64,000 nucleotides of DNA. It comes from Microbacterium sp. H83. Its GTDB lineage: Bacteria; Actinomycetota; Actinomycetes; Actinomycetales; Microbacteriaceae. The notes under the pieces are model-generated. The model had not been told where the DNA came from. It was given only the letters and a program-made list of their open reading frames with translations, and searched no databases. A program made the translations under genes and the position numbers. The stretch is taken from positions 53,900 to 117,899 of the forward strand of contig NZ_LWCU01000056.1 in assembly GCF_001650405.1 (NCBI RefSeq), read 5' to 3'. Positions 26,396-34,851 of this stretch are shown in pieces; positions within the stretch are counted from its first letter, which is position 1; every line of letters starts with the position of its first letter.

Positions 26396-26998
26396 GTGCG
26401 CGTTTCGTCCCGGTCCCCGTGGTGGCGACGACACGGCAGCGATGCCGATGCCGCGTCGTCCACCGCCGAGGATCCGGATCTCGTCCAGTTCGAGCAGTGG
26501 ATCCGGGCCGAGGCCGACCCGGAGTCCGGGGCCGCCGGGTATCCGACCGAGGAGCCGGTCGAGGACCCCGTCGAGGAGCCGGTCGAGGATCCCGTCGAGG
26601 CGCGCACGACCACAGAGGAGTACCAGGACATGAGCTCACTTGACGACGCGCTGCAGCAGCTTCTCGCGATCGAGGGCGCGACCGGCGCCGCCATCGTCGA
26701 CTACGCCAGCGGCATGGCGCTCGCCCAGGGCGGCAATCCGTCGTTCGACCTCGGCATCGCGGCCGCCGGCAACTCCAACGTCGTGCGCGCCAAGCTCACC
26801 ACGATGCGCGACCTCGGGGTCACGGACGAGATCGACGACATCCTCATCACGCTGACCTCGCAGTACCACCTGATCAACGTGCTCGACGCGCAGAGCGCCA
26901 GCGGGCTGTTCATCTACCTCGTGCTGAACAAGAGCGGCGCCAACCTCGCGCTGGCCCGTCACAAGCTCAAGGCGATCGCCGCGCAGATCACGATCTGA
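26396..26998 (+). CDS. Roadblock/LC7-like small domain protein with acidic N-terminal extension
   Basis: 200 residues from a GTG with an AGAGG ribosome site. Residues 1-78 are highly charged, with a Glu-Pro-Val-Glu-Asp repeat (EEPVEDPVEEPVEDPVE). Residues 79-200 form a compact domain beginning MSSLDDALQQLLAIEG, with GAAIVDYASGMALAQGG and LVLNKSGANLALARHKLKAI, in the pattern of Roadblock/LC7-fold proteins that regulate small GTPases. An internal ATG at 26630 with an AGAGGAG site at 26612 could give the domain alone (122 residues). Third-position GC upstream supports the longer form. Partner unknown. Confidence 0.65.
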   Translation: MRVSSRSPWWRRHGSDADAASSTAEDPDLVQFEQWIRAEADPESGAAGYPTEEPVEDPVEEPVEDPVEARTTTEEYQDMSSLDDALQQLLAIEGATGAAIVDYASGMALAQGGNPSFDLGIAAAGNSNVVRAKLTTMRDLGVTDEIDDILITLTSQYHLINVLDAQSASGLFIYLVLNKSGANLALARHKLKAIAAQITI

Positions 26999-27044
26999 GC
27001 GCAGCGCCCGACAGGACGACGCGTCCACCCGATACGCGTCACAT

Positions 27045-27077
27045 CGAAGGGGGAGGGGCCACCACCCTCCCCCTTCG
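27045..27077. terminator. Strong hairpin terminator
   Basis: CGAAGGGGGAGGG (27045-27057) and CCCTCCCCCTTCG (27065-27077) pair perfectly around a 7-nt loop, 47 nt after the Roadblock-like gene. Confidence 0.8.
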
Positions 27078-27108
27078 GTGCGCCTGCGGTGCGCCTGCGG
27101 TGCGCCTG
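27078..27108. repeat. 11-bp tandem repeat, about 2.8 copies
   Basis: The unit GTGCGCCTGCG is repeated head to tail directly after the terminator hairpin, in the 229-nt gap before the first SDR gene. Apart from this and the terminator I see nothing in the gap except the likely promoter region of that gene. Confidence 0.85.
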
Positions 27109-27227
27109 ACGATGCGTCCGGCGGTGTCGTAGGCTCGGACCGAGCTCCGCGCCGACCACCGCGCGGTGCCTGGAACTCGGAATCAGATACGCTGGGACTG
27201 AGTCGCACACGTTCGAAGGGGAACCGC

Positions 27228-27989
27228 ATGCAGATCCAGGGCTCCAGCGCTCTCATCACCGGAGGCGCCTCCGGTCTCGGCCTCGCCACCGCGCGAGCGC
27301 TCGCCGCAGCGGGCGCCGTCGTGACCATCCTCGATCTCCCCACGTCGTCCGGCGCATCGATCGCCGAGGAGCTCGGGGGCGTGTTCGCCGCGGGCGACGT
27401 CACGAGTCCCGAGGACGCGGCGGCCGCCGTCACCGCCGCGCAGGCCGCCGCCCCGCTGCGCATCGTCGTCAACTGCGCGGGCATCGCCCCGCCCGCGAAA
27501 GTCCTCGACCGCGAGGGGAACCCGGCGGTGCTCGCCGACTTCGAGCGCATCGTCCGCATCAACCTCGTCGGCACCTTCAACGTGCTGTCCCAGGCGTCCG
27601 CCGTGATCGCGAAGAACGATCCGACCGGCAGCGGCGATCGCGGCGTCATCGTGAACACCGCCAGCGTGGCGGCCTTCGACGGCCAGATCGGCCAGCCCGC
27701 CTACTCGGCGTCGAAGGGCGGCGTGCACGCGATGACGCTGCCGGTGGCGCGCGAGCTCGCCCGCTACGGCATCCGCGTGTGCACCATCGCCCCGGGCATC
27801 ATGGAGACGCCGATGCTCATGGGGCTGCCGCAGGCGGCGCAGGACTCGCTCGGCCAGCAGGTGCCGTTCCCGTCGCGACTCGGCCGCCCCGACGAGTACG
27901 CCTCGCTCGTGCGTCAGATCGTCGAGAACGACTACCTCAACGGCGAGACGATCCGCCTCGACGGCGCGATCCGCATGGCGCCGAGATGA
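27228..27989 (+). CDS. SDR family dehydrogenase, 3-hydroxyacyl-CoA dehydrogenase type 2-like
   Basis: 253 residues. Rossmann motif TGGASGLG near residue 11, NCAGIAP, the catalytic Ser in NTASVAAFDGQIG, and YSASK. The loop QIGQPAYSASKGGVHAMTLPVARELARYGIRVCTIAPGIMETPM is very close in layout to the HSD17B10-type 3-hydroxyacyl-CoA dehydrogenases that oxidise short branched hydroxyacyl-CoAs with NAD+. A GAAGGGGAA ribosome site precedes the ATG. It is followed 14 nt later by a second SDR gene and may act with it in acyl-CoA breakdown. Confidence 0.82.
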   Translation: MQIQGSSALITGGASGLGLATARALAAAGAVVTILDLPTSSGASIAEELGGVFAAGDVTSPEDAAAAVTAAQAAAPLRIVVNCAGIAPPAKVLDREGNPAVLADFERIVRINLVGTFNVLSQASAVIAKNDPTGSGDRGVIVNTASVAAFDGQIGQPAYSASKGGVHAMTLPVARELARYGIRVCTIAPGIMETPMLMGLPQAAQDSLGQQVPFPSRLGRPDEYASLVRQIVENDYLNGETIRLDGAIRMAPR

Positions 27990-28003
27990 CCGAAGGAGAA
28001 CCC

Positions 28004-28834
28004 ATGTCCCTGGCAGGCAAGACCATCCTCATGTCCGGCGGCAGCCGCGGCATCGGACTCGCGATCGCGCTGCGCGCTGCGGCCGACGGCGCGAACATCG
28101 CGATGCTCGCGAAGACCGACACCCCGCACCCGAAGCTCGAGGGCACCGTGCACTCCGCCGCCGAGCAGATCCGCGCCGCAGGCGGTCAGGCCCTGCCCAT
28201 CGTCGGCGATGTGCGCGACGACGACGACATCACCGAGGCGGTGCTGAAGACCCAGGGCGAGTTCGGGGGCATCGACATCGTCATCAACAACGCCAGCGTC
28301 ATCGACCTGTCGCGCTCGCTCGACCTGAACGCCAAGAAGTACGACCTCATGCAGGACGTCAACGTCCGAGGCACCTTCATGCTCTCGCGGGCGGCCGTGC
28401 CGATCCTCAAGGACGCCGAGAACCCGCACATCCTGTCGCTGTCCCCGCCCCTGAACCCCACGCCGAAGTGGCTCGGCGCGCACACCGGATACACCCTCGC
28501 GAAGTTCGGCATGACGATGGTCACGCTGGGTCTCGCGGCGGAGTTCGCGCGCGACGGCATCGCGGCCAACACGCTCTGGCCGCGCACCACGATCGCGACC
28601 GCCGCGGTGCAGAACCTGCTCGGCGGCGACAAGGTCATGGCTGCCAGCCGCACCGCCGACATCTACGCCGACGCCGCCTACGCGGTGCTGCGCAAGCCCG
28701 CCGCGGAGTACACCGGCCAGTCGCTGATCGTCGAGGACGTGCTCGAGGCCGACGGGGTCACGGACTTCTCGGGATACGCCGCCGTGCCGGGCACGCCCGA
28801 CGACCGGCTGTTCCCCGACATCTTCCTGGACTGA
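28004..28834 (+). CDS. SDR family oxidoreductase, HSDL2-like
   Basis: 276 residues, preceded by a good AAGGAGAA ribosome site. Motifs are SGGSRGIGLAIA, the HSDL2-like stretch AKTDTPHPKLEGTVHSAA, NNASVIDLS, LSPPLNPTPKW instead of the usual Ser strand, and YTLAK with the catalytic Tyr and Lys. The conserved Pro-rich SPPLN loop and C-terminal VEDVLEADGVTDF place it with hydroxysteroid dehydrogenase-like protein 2, whose substrates are poorly known but probably fatty acyl derivatives. Same transcription unit as the preceding SDR. Confidence 0.82.
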   Translation: MSLAGKTILMSGGSRGIGLAIALRAAADGANIAMLAKTDTPHPKLEGTVHSAAEQIRAAGGQALPIVGDVRDDDDITEAVLKTQGEFGGIDIVINNASVIDLSRSLDLNAKKYDLMQDVNVRGTFMLSRAAVPILKDAENPHILSLSPPLNPTPKWLGAHTGYTLAKFGMTMVTLGLAAEFARDGIAANTLWPRTTIATAAVQNLLGGDKVMAASRTADIYADAAYAVLRKPAAEYTGQSLIVEDVLEADGVTDFSGYAAVPGTPDDRLFPDIFLD

Positions 28835-28849
28835 CGCCCGCGCCGCGGC

Positions 28850-29599
28850 TCAGAACAGCAGGTAGAGAGCGCCCGCGATCGTCAGCGCGATCACGATCCG
28901 GTCGAACAGACGCTGGTCGAGGCGCCTCGCGACCGCGAGACCGACGAGCGCGCCGACCACGACGAGCGGCGCGAGCACGGCATCCATGAGAAGCACTGTC
29001 CCCGGGAACAGACCGAGCCCGGCGAGGAACGGCACCTTCACGACGTTGATGATCGCGAAGAACCACGCCGACGTGCCGAGGAACACCTGCACCGGCGTCC
29101 GCGTCGCGAGGAAGTACATCGACATGACGGGCCCGCCGGCGTTCGCGACCATCGTCGTGAACCCGCCGAGCGTGCCGTAGGTGCTCGAGAGCAGGATGCC
29201 GCCGCGCGGTGCGTCGACGCCATCCGCCCTCTCCTGTCGCCGGCGCCGCCACAGCGTGATCGCGATCATCACGAGCAGGATCACGCCGATCGCACGGCGG
29301 ACGATGCCGTCGCCGGCCAGCGCGAGGAACGCGAACCCGGCGATCAGCCCGGCGACCACCGCCGGGGCGAGTCGCAGCAGTGTCGGCCAGTGCGCGTGCC
29401 GGCGGTAGGCGATGAGCGCGAACACGTCGCCGACCATGAGCAGCAGGAGCATCGCTGCGGTCGAGGTGCGGGCGGGCAGCACGGCCGCGAACAGGGCGAT
29501 CGCGAGGATGCTGCCGCCGGGCAGCGCCGTCTTCGAGATGCCGATGGTGACCGCGGCGAGGCCGAGCGCGGCCCACGCCCAGAGGTCGAGTGCGATCAT
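28850..29599 (-). CDS. Sulfite exporter TauE/SafE family permease
   Basis: 249 residues with seven to eight hydrophobic segments. N-terminal ALGLAAVTIGISKTALPGGS and the second repeat motif YGTLGGFTTMVANAGGPVMSMY are diagnostic of TauE/SafE proteins, which export small organic or sulfur anions. The ATG overlaps the end of the upstream ankyrin gene by 4 nt, so the two form an operon. Substrate unknown. Confidence 0.88.
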   Translation of the reverse strand: MIALDLWAWAALGLAAVTIGISKTALPGGSILAIALFAAVLPARTSTAAMLLLLMVGDVFALIAYRRHAHWPTLLRLAPAVVAGLIAGFAFLALAGDGIVRRAIGVILLVMIAITLWRRRRQERADGVDAPRGGILLSSTYGTLGGFTTMVANAGGPVMSMYFLATRTPVQVFLGTSAWFFAIINVVKVPFLAGLGLFPGTVLLMDAVLAPLVVVGALVGLAVARRLDQRLFDRIVIALTIAGALYLLF

Positions 29600-30327
29600 C
29601 CTTCGAGCAGGGCGGCGATCGCGTCGTAGCCGCGTGACGCGGCGAGGTCGTGCGGCAGCACGCCGTCGCCGTCGCGGATCGAGATGTCGGCGCCGCCGTC
29701 GATCAGAGCCTGCACGACCGCGACGTACGCGTCGGAGCCGTCGCCGAGCACGATCGCCTCGTGCAGAGCGGTCCAGTTCAGGTTGTTGACGTGGTTCGGG
29801 TCGACCCCCGCGTCGAGCAGGATCTCGACGGTCGACAGCAGTCCGCGCTCGGATGCCGGGATCAGCGCCGTGCCGCCGAAGCGGTTGGTGCTGCGCAGGT
29901 CGGCGCCGTGATCGAGCGTCCGGCGCAGGATCTCGTCGTGTCCTCGGGCGCCGGCGTACAGGTAGGCCGAGTCCTGGAGGTCGTCCTTCGCGTTCACGTC
30001 GGCGCCGGCCTCGATCAGCACGCGTGCCGCGTCGACGTGGTTCGCCTTCGTGGCGGCGACGAGCGCCGTCATGCCGCCGTCGCCCCGCGCCTCGATCTCG
30101 GCTCCGGCGTCGAGGGCGACGCGCACGGCATCGGCGTCCCCTGCGGCGGCGGCGGCGAGCAGGTCACGGGTGGCGACGGTCATGGCTGACTCCTTGGTGG
30201 TCGTGGGGTGAGAGGCGGGCCGGGTGGCTACGAGCGGTGCGACGTCGGGTGCGCATGCGGTGAGCCCGAGCAGGACGAGTCCCAGCGCGGCGGTCGACGC
30301 CGCCGCTCTCATCATCGAACGCTCCAT
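29596..30327 (-). CDS. Ankyrin-repeat lipoprotein
   Basis: 243 residues. A lipoprotein signal (basic start, hydrophobic core, lipobox LTAC with Cys25) predicts export and lipid anchoring. The mature part has about five ankyrin repeats (GGMTALVAATKANHVDAARVL, GADVNAKDD, GGTALIPASERGLLS, NWTALHEAIV, GVLPHDLAASRGYD), a protein-binding fold. It is cotranscribed with a TauE/SafE permease and may be a partner or inhibitor acting on the outer face. A perfect TGGTATACCA palindrome lies just upstream of the start. Confidence 0.85.
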   Translation of the reverse strand: MERSMMRAAASTAALGLVLLGLTACAPDVAPLVATRPASHPTTTKESAMTVATRDLLAAAAAGDADAVRVALDAGAEIEARGDGGMTALVAATKANHVDAARVLIEAGADVNAKDDLQDSAYLYAGARGHDEILRRTLDHGADLRSTNRFGGTALIPASERGLLSTVEILLDAGVDPNHVNNLNWTALHEAIVLGDGSDAYVAVVQALIDGGADISIRDGDGVLPHDLAASRGYDAIAALLEG

Positions 30328-30332
30328 GCCTC

Positions 30333-30342
30333 TGGTATACCA
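30333..30342. promoter_or_regulatory. TGGTATACCA palindrome at the ankyrin lipoprotein start
   Basis: A 10-bp perfect palindrome 6 nt upstream of the start codon, followed by AAAATACC. It may combine a -10-like TATAC element with an operator. Confidence 0.3.
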
Positions 30343-30374
30343 AAATACCGGGGGTGGCCGCGCTGGGGGCGGTG

Positions 30375-30457
30375 TTCACAATTCAGCATGGATGGCCGCG
30401 ATCGGCCCGAAAGGATGCAATCGGGCGTGCGCGCGGAGAACCGTGCTGAATTGTGAA
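30375..30457. repeat. 83-bp element with 14-bp inverted arms and 55-nt loop (copy 1)
   Basis: TTCACAATTCAGCA at 30375-30388 and its exact complement at 30444-30457 flank a 55-nt loop. The element lies between the ankyrin gene start and the KDPG aldolase end. A related element of identical geometry lies at 57902-57984. It could be a repetitive extragenic element or a structured RNA. The rest of the gap to 30525 is GC-rich and featureless. Confidence 0.7.
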
Positions 30458-30525
30458 CCGCGTCCGAGGGAGAGGCCGCGACGCCGGGCCGAACCGAACC
30501 GGTCGCGACCGGTCGCGACCGGCCC

Positions 30526-31164
30526 TCAGCCGCGGGCCGCGGCCAGAGCTGCGGCGAAGCGCTCCGAGCGCTGCTCGATGTCGGCCCAGTCGCCGTTCGC
30601 GATCGAGGTGCCGTTCGCGAGGTCGCCGCCCGCCCCTACGGCCACCGCTCCGGCGCGGAACCAGTCGGCGAGGTTGTCGGGGTTCACGCCGCCGGTCGGC
30701 ATGAGCGGCGCATCCGGGAACGGGCCGCGCAGCGCGCCGAGGTACGAGGGGCCGCCGAGCGAGGCGGGGAAGATCTTGACCACGTCGACACCGAGCTCGA
30801 GGGCGCCCATGACCTCGGTCGGGGTCATGGCTCCGGTCATCACGACGCGTCCGGTGTCGAGCATCGTGCGGGTGAGGGCCGGCAGGGTCCCGGGGCTCAC
30901 GAGGAACTCCGCGCCCGCGTCGGCGGCGAGCGCGGCCTGCTCGGCGGTCGTGACCGTGCCGGCGCCGATGTACGCGGCGTCGCCGTGGCGGGCGATGAGC
31001 TCGCGGATCACGGAGGGGGCGTCAGGAGTCGAGAACGTGACCTCGATGCCCGTGATCCCGCCACGGATGATCGCCTCGGAGGCGTCGAGCGCGAGCTCGG
31101 GGGAGGGGGCGCGGAGGACGGCGAGCACTCCGGTGGCGCGGGCGCGGTCGAGACGGTCGGGCAT
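30526..31164 (-). CDS. eda: 2-keto-3-deoxy-6-phosphogluconate aldolase family (KDPG/KDPGal)
   Basis: Class I aldolase that cleaves 2-keto-3-deoxy-6-phosphosugar acids to pyruvate and glyceraldehyde-3-phosphate. The 212-residue protein has ATGVLAVLRAP, the catalytic Glu in GGITGIEVTFSTPD, the Schiff-base Lys in VDVVKIFPASLGGPSYL, and PTGGVNPDN for phosphate binding. The ATG is set by AAGGAG 6 nt upstream; an upstream in-frame extension contains no better signal. A TTGTAATTACA-like operator lies at 31210-31223, shared with two sugar loci elsewhere in the window. No kinase or dehydratase is adjacent, so the exact substrate (gluconate or galactonate derivative) is open. Confidence 0.88.
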   Translation of the reverse strand: MPDRLDRARATGVLAVLRAPSPELALDASEAIIRGGITGIEVTFSTPDAPSVIRELIARHGDAAYIGAGTVTTAEQAALAADAGAEFLVSPGTLPALTRTMLDTGRVVMTGAMTPTEVMGALELGVDVVKIFPASLGGPSYLGALRGPFPDAPLMPTGGVNPDNLADWFRAGAVAVGAGGDLANGTSIANGDWADIEQRSERFAAALAAARG

Positions 31165-31209
31165 CGGGGCTCCTTCGGTGGGGGATGCGTCCATTGTCGC
31201 GGACGACAA

Positions 31210-31223
31210 CCTGTAATTACAAG
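31210..31223 (-). promoter_or_regulatory. Candidate GntR-type operator at the KDPG aldolase promoter
   Basis: CCTGTAATTACAAG is a near-perfect palindrome. On the minus strand it overlaps a TTGTAA (-35) with GACAAT 18 nt downstream as -10. Similar words occur at 51324-51341 and 60084-60097. Confidence 0.5.
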
Positions 31224-31234
31224 CTGCGGCCGCC

Positions 31235-31741
31235 TCAGAGCGGATCGCGTCGCCCCGGCATCGGCCAGTCGTCGATCAGATCCTTCGACGCCTTGAGTCC
31301 CAGCCCGGTGTGCTCGCGCAGTAGTTTGATCGCGGCGATGGGCTGTGCCTCGGCGACCAGGCGATCGATCTCGGCGACGGCGTCGGCGGGAAGCGTCGAG
31401 CGCACCGCTTCGGCGTCGTGCGGCTGCGGCGGGACGACCGGGATCGCGGTCGTCCCCGGCGCGAGGCCGACCGTCCAGTGGTCGATGCGCCGCTTCGCCG
31501 ACGCCAGGCTCTCGCCCGTGTGATCGCGAAGGACCTTGATCGCCGCGATCCTGTTCTCCCGGCGCACCAGATCGTCGATCTCGGCCACCGCGTGCGGGTC
31601 GAGGGTCGCCGGTGCTGCGCCGTTCGCGTAGGTCTCGGCGACGTCGGGGACCTTCGGGCGCATGCTGCGCAGGGCGGCGGAGAGCAGAGCGATCAGGATG
31701 ATCGCGCCGATGACGATGCCGATGATCCACACGAGGTCCAT
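31235..31741 (-). CDS. Membrane-anchored protein with two L7/L12 C-terminal-like modules
   Basis: 168 residues. One N-terminal membrane segment ([20 protein letters not shown], residues 5-24) is followed by two copies of a 39-residue unit at 51-89 and 121-159. Both start AVAEID and contain IAAIKV/LLR-H-TG-LxxxK..ID-W. The second copy, [20 protein letters not shown], closely follows the C-terminal domain of ribosomal protein bL12, which binds translation factors. The units are separated by a Pro-rich linker. The start is the ATG of MDLVWII. Function unknown; a membrane-tethered partner-binding role is an inference. Confidence 0.72.
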   Translation of the reverse strand: MDLVWIIGIVIGAIILIALLSAALRSMRPKVPDVAETYANGAAPATLDPHAVAEIDDLVRRENRIAAIKVLRDHTGESLASAKRRIDHWTVGLAPGTTAIPVVPPQPHDAEAVRSTLPADAVAEIDRLVAEAQPIAAIKLLREHTGLGLKASKDLIDDWPMPGRRDPL

Positions 31742-31811
31742 GGGCGACAGTCTAGAGACGGAGGTGGGCCCTCCAGCCGTCTCCCATCCGCTCGCCGGTA
31801 CCCTGGTAGGT

Positions 31812-33098
31812 ATGACCGAGAACCCCCGTACGCGCGAGACGCGCCCCCAGGCGGCATCCGCGTCCCGTTCGGGGGCCGTCCGATCCACCAAGACGCCGCA
31901 GGTGCGCCCCGCGACCGAGGGCTGGACGCAGCAGAAGGATGCCGAGGGGCGCCCGCTCCTGCAGTTCGCGAGCCCCAAGCGCGGCAAGCCGCCGGTGCAC
32001 CTCGCCGACCTGACCCCTGAGGAGCGCGTCGAGAAGGTGAAGGAGCTCGGTCTCCCCGGCTTCCGTGCGAAGCAGCTGTCGACCCACTACTTCCGTCACT
32101 ACACGTCCGACCCCGCCGAGATGACCGACCTGCCGGCCGGCATCCGCGACGAGCTCGTCGCCGGCCTCCTGCCGCCGCTGCTCACCGAGGTGCGCCGACT
32201 CGAGACCGACCGCGGCGACACGATCAAGTTCCTCTGGCGGCTGCACGACGGCGCGCTCGTCGAGTCGGTGCTCATGCGCTATCCCGGCCGCATCACGCTG
32301 TGCGTCTCGTCGCAGGCAGGCTGCGGCATGAACTGCCCGTTCTGCGCCACCGGCCAGGCCGGACTCACGCGCAACATGTCGACCGCCGAGATCGTCGAGC
32401 AGATCGTGCGCGCCAACCGTCTGATCGCCGAGGGCGGCCTCGGAGGCAAGAAGTCCGACGACCACTCGATGGAGCGCGTCTCGAACATCGTCTTCATGGG
32501 CATGGGCGAGCCGCTCGCCAACTACAAGCGGGTGATGGACGCCGTGCGCTCGATGGTCGCCCCGCAGCCCGACGGCCTCGGCATGAGCGCCCGCGGAATC
32601 ACGGTGTCGACGGTCGGCCTCGTGCCGGCGATCAAGAAGCTCGCCGACGAGAACATCCCGGTCACGTTCGCCCTCTCGCTGCATGCGCCCGACGACCACC
32701 TGCGCGACGAGCTCATCCCGGTGAACTCGCGGTGGAAGGTCGACGAGGCCCTCGACGCCGCGTACGACTACTACGCGAAGACCGGTCGTCGGGTCTCGAT
32801 CGAGTACGCGCTGATCAAGGACATGAACGACCACGCGTGGCGCGCCGATCTGCTGGCGGAGAAGCTCAACGCCCGCGGCCGGGGCTGGGTGCACGTGAAC
32901 CCGATCCCGCTCAACCCGACGCCCGGCTCGATCTGGACCTCGTCCGAGAAGGACGTGACGAACGAGTTCGTGCGCCGCCTCAACGACGCCGGCATCCCGA
33001 CGACCCTCCGCGACACCCGCGGCAAGGAGATCGACGGCGCGTGCGGTCAGCTCGTCGCGACGACCGAGGACGAGGCCGCGTCCGCGGCCATGGCCTGA
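31812..33098 (+). CDS. rlmN: 23S rRNA (adenine-2503-C2)-methyltransferase
   Basis: Radical SAM enzyme that methylates A2503 of 23S rRNA and A37 of some tRNAs. The 428-residue protein carries the iron-sulfur cluster motif CGMNCPFC, preceded by TLCVSSQ with one mechanistic Cys, and the methyl-carrying Cys in [10 protein letters not shown] near the C-terminus. [12 protein letters not shown] is the SAM-binding GEP motif. About 45 basic N-terminal residues exceed the E. coli length and are typical of actinobacteria. A single gene, divergent from the L7/L12-like protein. Confidence 0.96.
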   Translation: MTENPRTRETRPQAASASRSGAVRSTKTPQVRPATEGWTQQKDAEGRPLLQFASPKRGKPPVHLADLTPEERVEKVKELGLPGFRAKQLSTHYFRHYTSDPAEMTDLPAGIRDELVAGLLPPLLTEVRRLETDRGDTIKFLWRLHDGALVESVLMRYPGRITLCVSSQAGCGMNCPFCATGQAGLTRNMSTAEIVEQIVRANRLIAEGGLGGKKSDDHSMERVSNIVFMGMGEPLANYKRVMDAVRSMVAPQPDGLGMSARGITVSTVGLVPAIKKLADENIPVTFALSLHAPDDHLRDELIPVNSRWKVDEALDAAYDYYAKTGRRVSIEYALIKDMNDHAWRADLLAEKLNARGRGWVHVNPIPLNPTPGSIWTSSEKDVTNEFVRRLNDAGIPTTLRDTRGKEIDGACGQLVATTEDEAASAAMA

Positions 33099-33102
33099 CC
33101 GG

Positions 33103-34014
33103 TCACCGTCGCCCGAGCAGGGCGTCGCGCACCTCCGCGAGGCGTTCCTGCAGAGCATCGAGGAAGGCCGCGACCGCTCGCTGCTGCAGGGCGTCCGGCC
33201 GGGCGACGAGCCAGTACGGGAGCCGCTGCTCGATCTGATCGGGAAGCACGCGCACGAGGTCGTCGTGCTGGTCGGCGAGGAACGCGGGAAGCAGGCCGAA
33301 CCCGGCGCCGCCGCGCGTCGCATCGACGTGCACGTAGACGTTCGTGCTCGCCACCGAGTCGGTCATGCCGGGCACCAGCCGCCGCGCCTCGTCGAGCACA
33401 TCGACGTGGAGCATGGATTCGATGAAGTACACGAGCGGTCGGCCGGCGAGATCCGACGGGTCGGCGGGCGCGGGATGCCGCCGCAGGAAGTCCCTGCTCG
33501 CATAGAGCCCGAGCGCGTAGTCGGCGAGATGGACGGCCCGCGCCCTGTGCACCTGCGGGCGCCCGACGACCACCTCGAGGTCGGCCGCACCCCGCTGCTG
33601 TGCGGCCTGTCGCGTGCCGGTGACGATCTCCAGAGCGACTCCCGGGTGCCGCCGACGCACGGCCGCCATGGCGGGAGCGGCGATGAACCCGCTGAACCCG
33701 TCGGTGGCCGACAGGCGGATGAGCCCTTCGACGCGCTCGGCGTCGCCGTCGTCGAGGCCGCTGAGCGCCTGCTCCACCGCCTCCGCGGCCGCGAGCGCGC
33801 GCGTGCCGAGCGGAGTGAGCTCCCACGCGCCGCCGTCGCGCGAGAGCACCCGCCCGCCGAGCTGGCTCTCGAGCGCGGCGATGCGCCGAGCGACGGTGGT
33901 GTGGTTGAGCCCGAGGTGCTGCGCGGCGGAGGTGAAGCGGCCGCTGCGCGCCACGGCCAGGAGGACGAGCAGGTCGTCGGCGCTCGTCGGCGGTGCAGGG
34001 AAATGCGATGCCAC
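33103..34014 (-). CDS. LysR family transcriptional regulator
   Basis: 303 residues from a GTG start. The N-terminal winged helix-turn-helix (residues 10-68) contains LVLLAVARSGRFTSAAQHLG and TTVARRIAALESQLG. The C-terminal part is the periplasmic-binding-protein-like effector domain. It is divergent from a 3-hydroxybutyrate dehydrogenase gene with 63 nt between them, the classical arrangement for a LysR activator of its neighbour. The effector is unknown; a ketone-body or hydroxy-acid signal is an inference. Longer frames upstream are open but run into the divergent gene. Confidence 0.9.
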   Translation of the reverse strand: MASHFPAPPTSADDLLVLLAVARSGRFTSAAQHLGLNHTTVARRIAALESQLGGRVLSRDGGAWELTPLGTRALAAAEAVEQALSGLDDGDAERVEGLIRLSATDGFSGFIAAPAMAAVRRRHPGVALEIVTGTRQAAQQRGAADLEVVVGRPQVHRARAVHLADYALGLYASRDFLRRHPAPADPSDLAGRPLVYFIESMLHVDVLDEARRLVPGMTDSVASTNVYVHVDATRGGAGFGLLPAFLADQHDDLVRVLPDQIEQRLPYWLVARPDALQQRAVAAFLDALQERLAEVRDALLGRR

Positions 34015-34077
34015 GTGTGCATCTTTGCATATTCGGGTGCCTATCGCGCCTGCGCGAAGCTGAACTACTCTGCAGGG

Positions 34078-34851
34078 GTGGTAGTACGACGGGGGACGGC
34101 GCACGGCACCGATCTGAGGGGCAGGACCGCTCTGGTCACTGGGGCAGCGAGCGGTATCGGTGCCGCGTGCGCGTCCGCGCTGGCCGAGGCGGGAGCACGC
34201 GTCCTCGTCGTCGACCGCGACGCCGAGGGCGCGGAACGGGTCGCCGCGGAGATCGGCGGTCAGCCGCTCGCGATCGACCTCGGTGATCTCGACGCCCTCG
34301 CGACGCGGACCTTCGACGCCGACATCCTCGTCAACAACGCCGGCATCCAGACCGTCGCGCCGATCGTCGACTTCGAGCCCGCCACCTTCCGTCGGATGCT
34401 GGACATCATGGTGACCGCTCCCTTCCTGCTCACCCGCGCGGTGCTGCCGGGGATGTCGGAGCGGGGATGGGGCCGCATCGTCAACATCAGCTCGGTGCAC
34501 GGCATCCGGGCCAGCCCGTACAAGTCGGCCTATGTGACCGCCAAGCACGCTCTCGAGGGTCTCTCGAAGGTGACCGCCCTGGAGGGGGCGGAGCACGGCA
34601 TCACCAGCAACTGCCTCAACCCGGGATACGTGCGCACCGCGCTCGTGGAGGCGCAGATCGCCGACCAGGCGCGCACCCACGGAATCCCCGAATCGGAGGT
34701 CGTCGAGAGGGTGATGCTCTCGGAGGCGGCGATCAAACGACTGCTCGAGCCCTCGGAGGTCGCCGACCTCGCGCTCTGGCTCTGCGGCGAGACGGCTCGG
34801 TCCGTCACGGGCGCCTCGTACACGATGGACGGCGGATGGAGCGCTCGATGA
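34078..34851 (+). CDS. D-3-hydroxybutyrate dehydrogenase (SDR)
   Basis: 257 residues, the usual family length, from a GTG. Motifs are LVTGAASGIGAACA, NNAGIQTVAPI, the catalytic Ser region IVNISSVHGIRASPYKSAYVTAKHAL with YxxxK, and GITSNCLNPGYVRTALVEAQIADQA. The VHG..ASP-KSAYV-AKH and NPGYV-T-LVE-QI-DQA patterns are those of NAD-dependent 3-hydroxybutyrate dehydrogenases, which interconvert 3-hydroxybutyrate and acetoacetate in PHB and ketone metabolism. It overlaps the following hydrolase gene by 4 nt. Confidence 0.88.
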   Translation: MVVRRGTAHGTDLRGRTALVTGAASGIGAACASALAEAGARVLVVDRDAEGAERVAAEIGGQPLAIDLGDLDALATRTFDADILVNNAGIQTVAPIVDFEPATFRRMLDIMVTAPFLLTRAVLPGMSERGWGRIVNISSVHGIRASPYKSAYVTAKHALEGLSKVTALEGAEHGITSNCLNPGYVRTALVEAQIADQARTHGIPESEVVERVMLSEAAIKRLLEPSEVADLALWLCGETARSVTGASYTMDGGWSAR

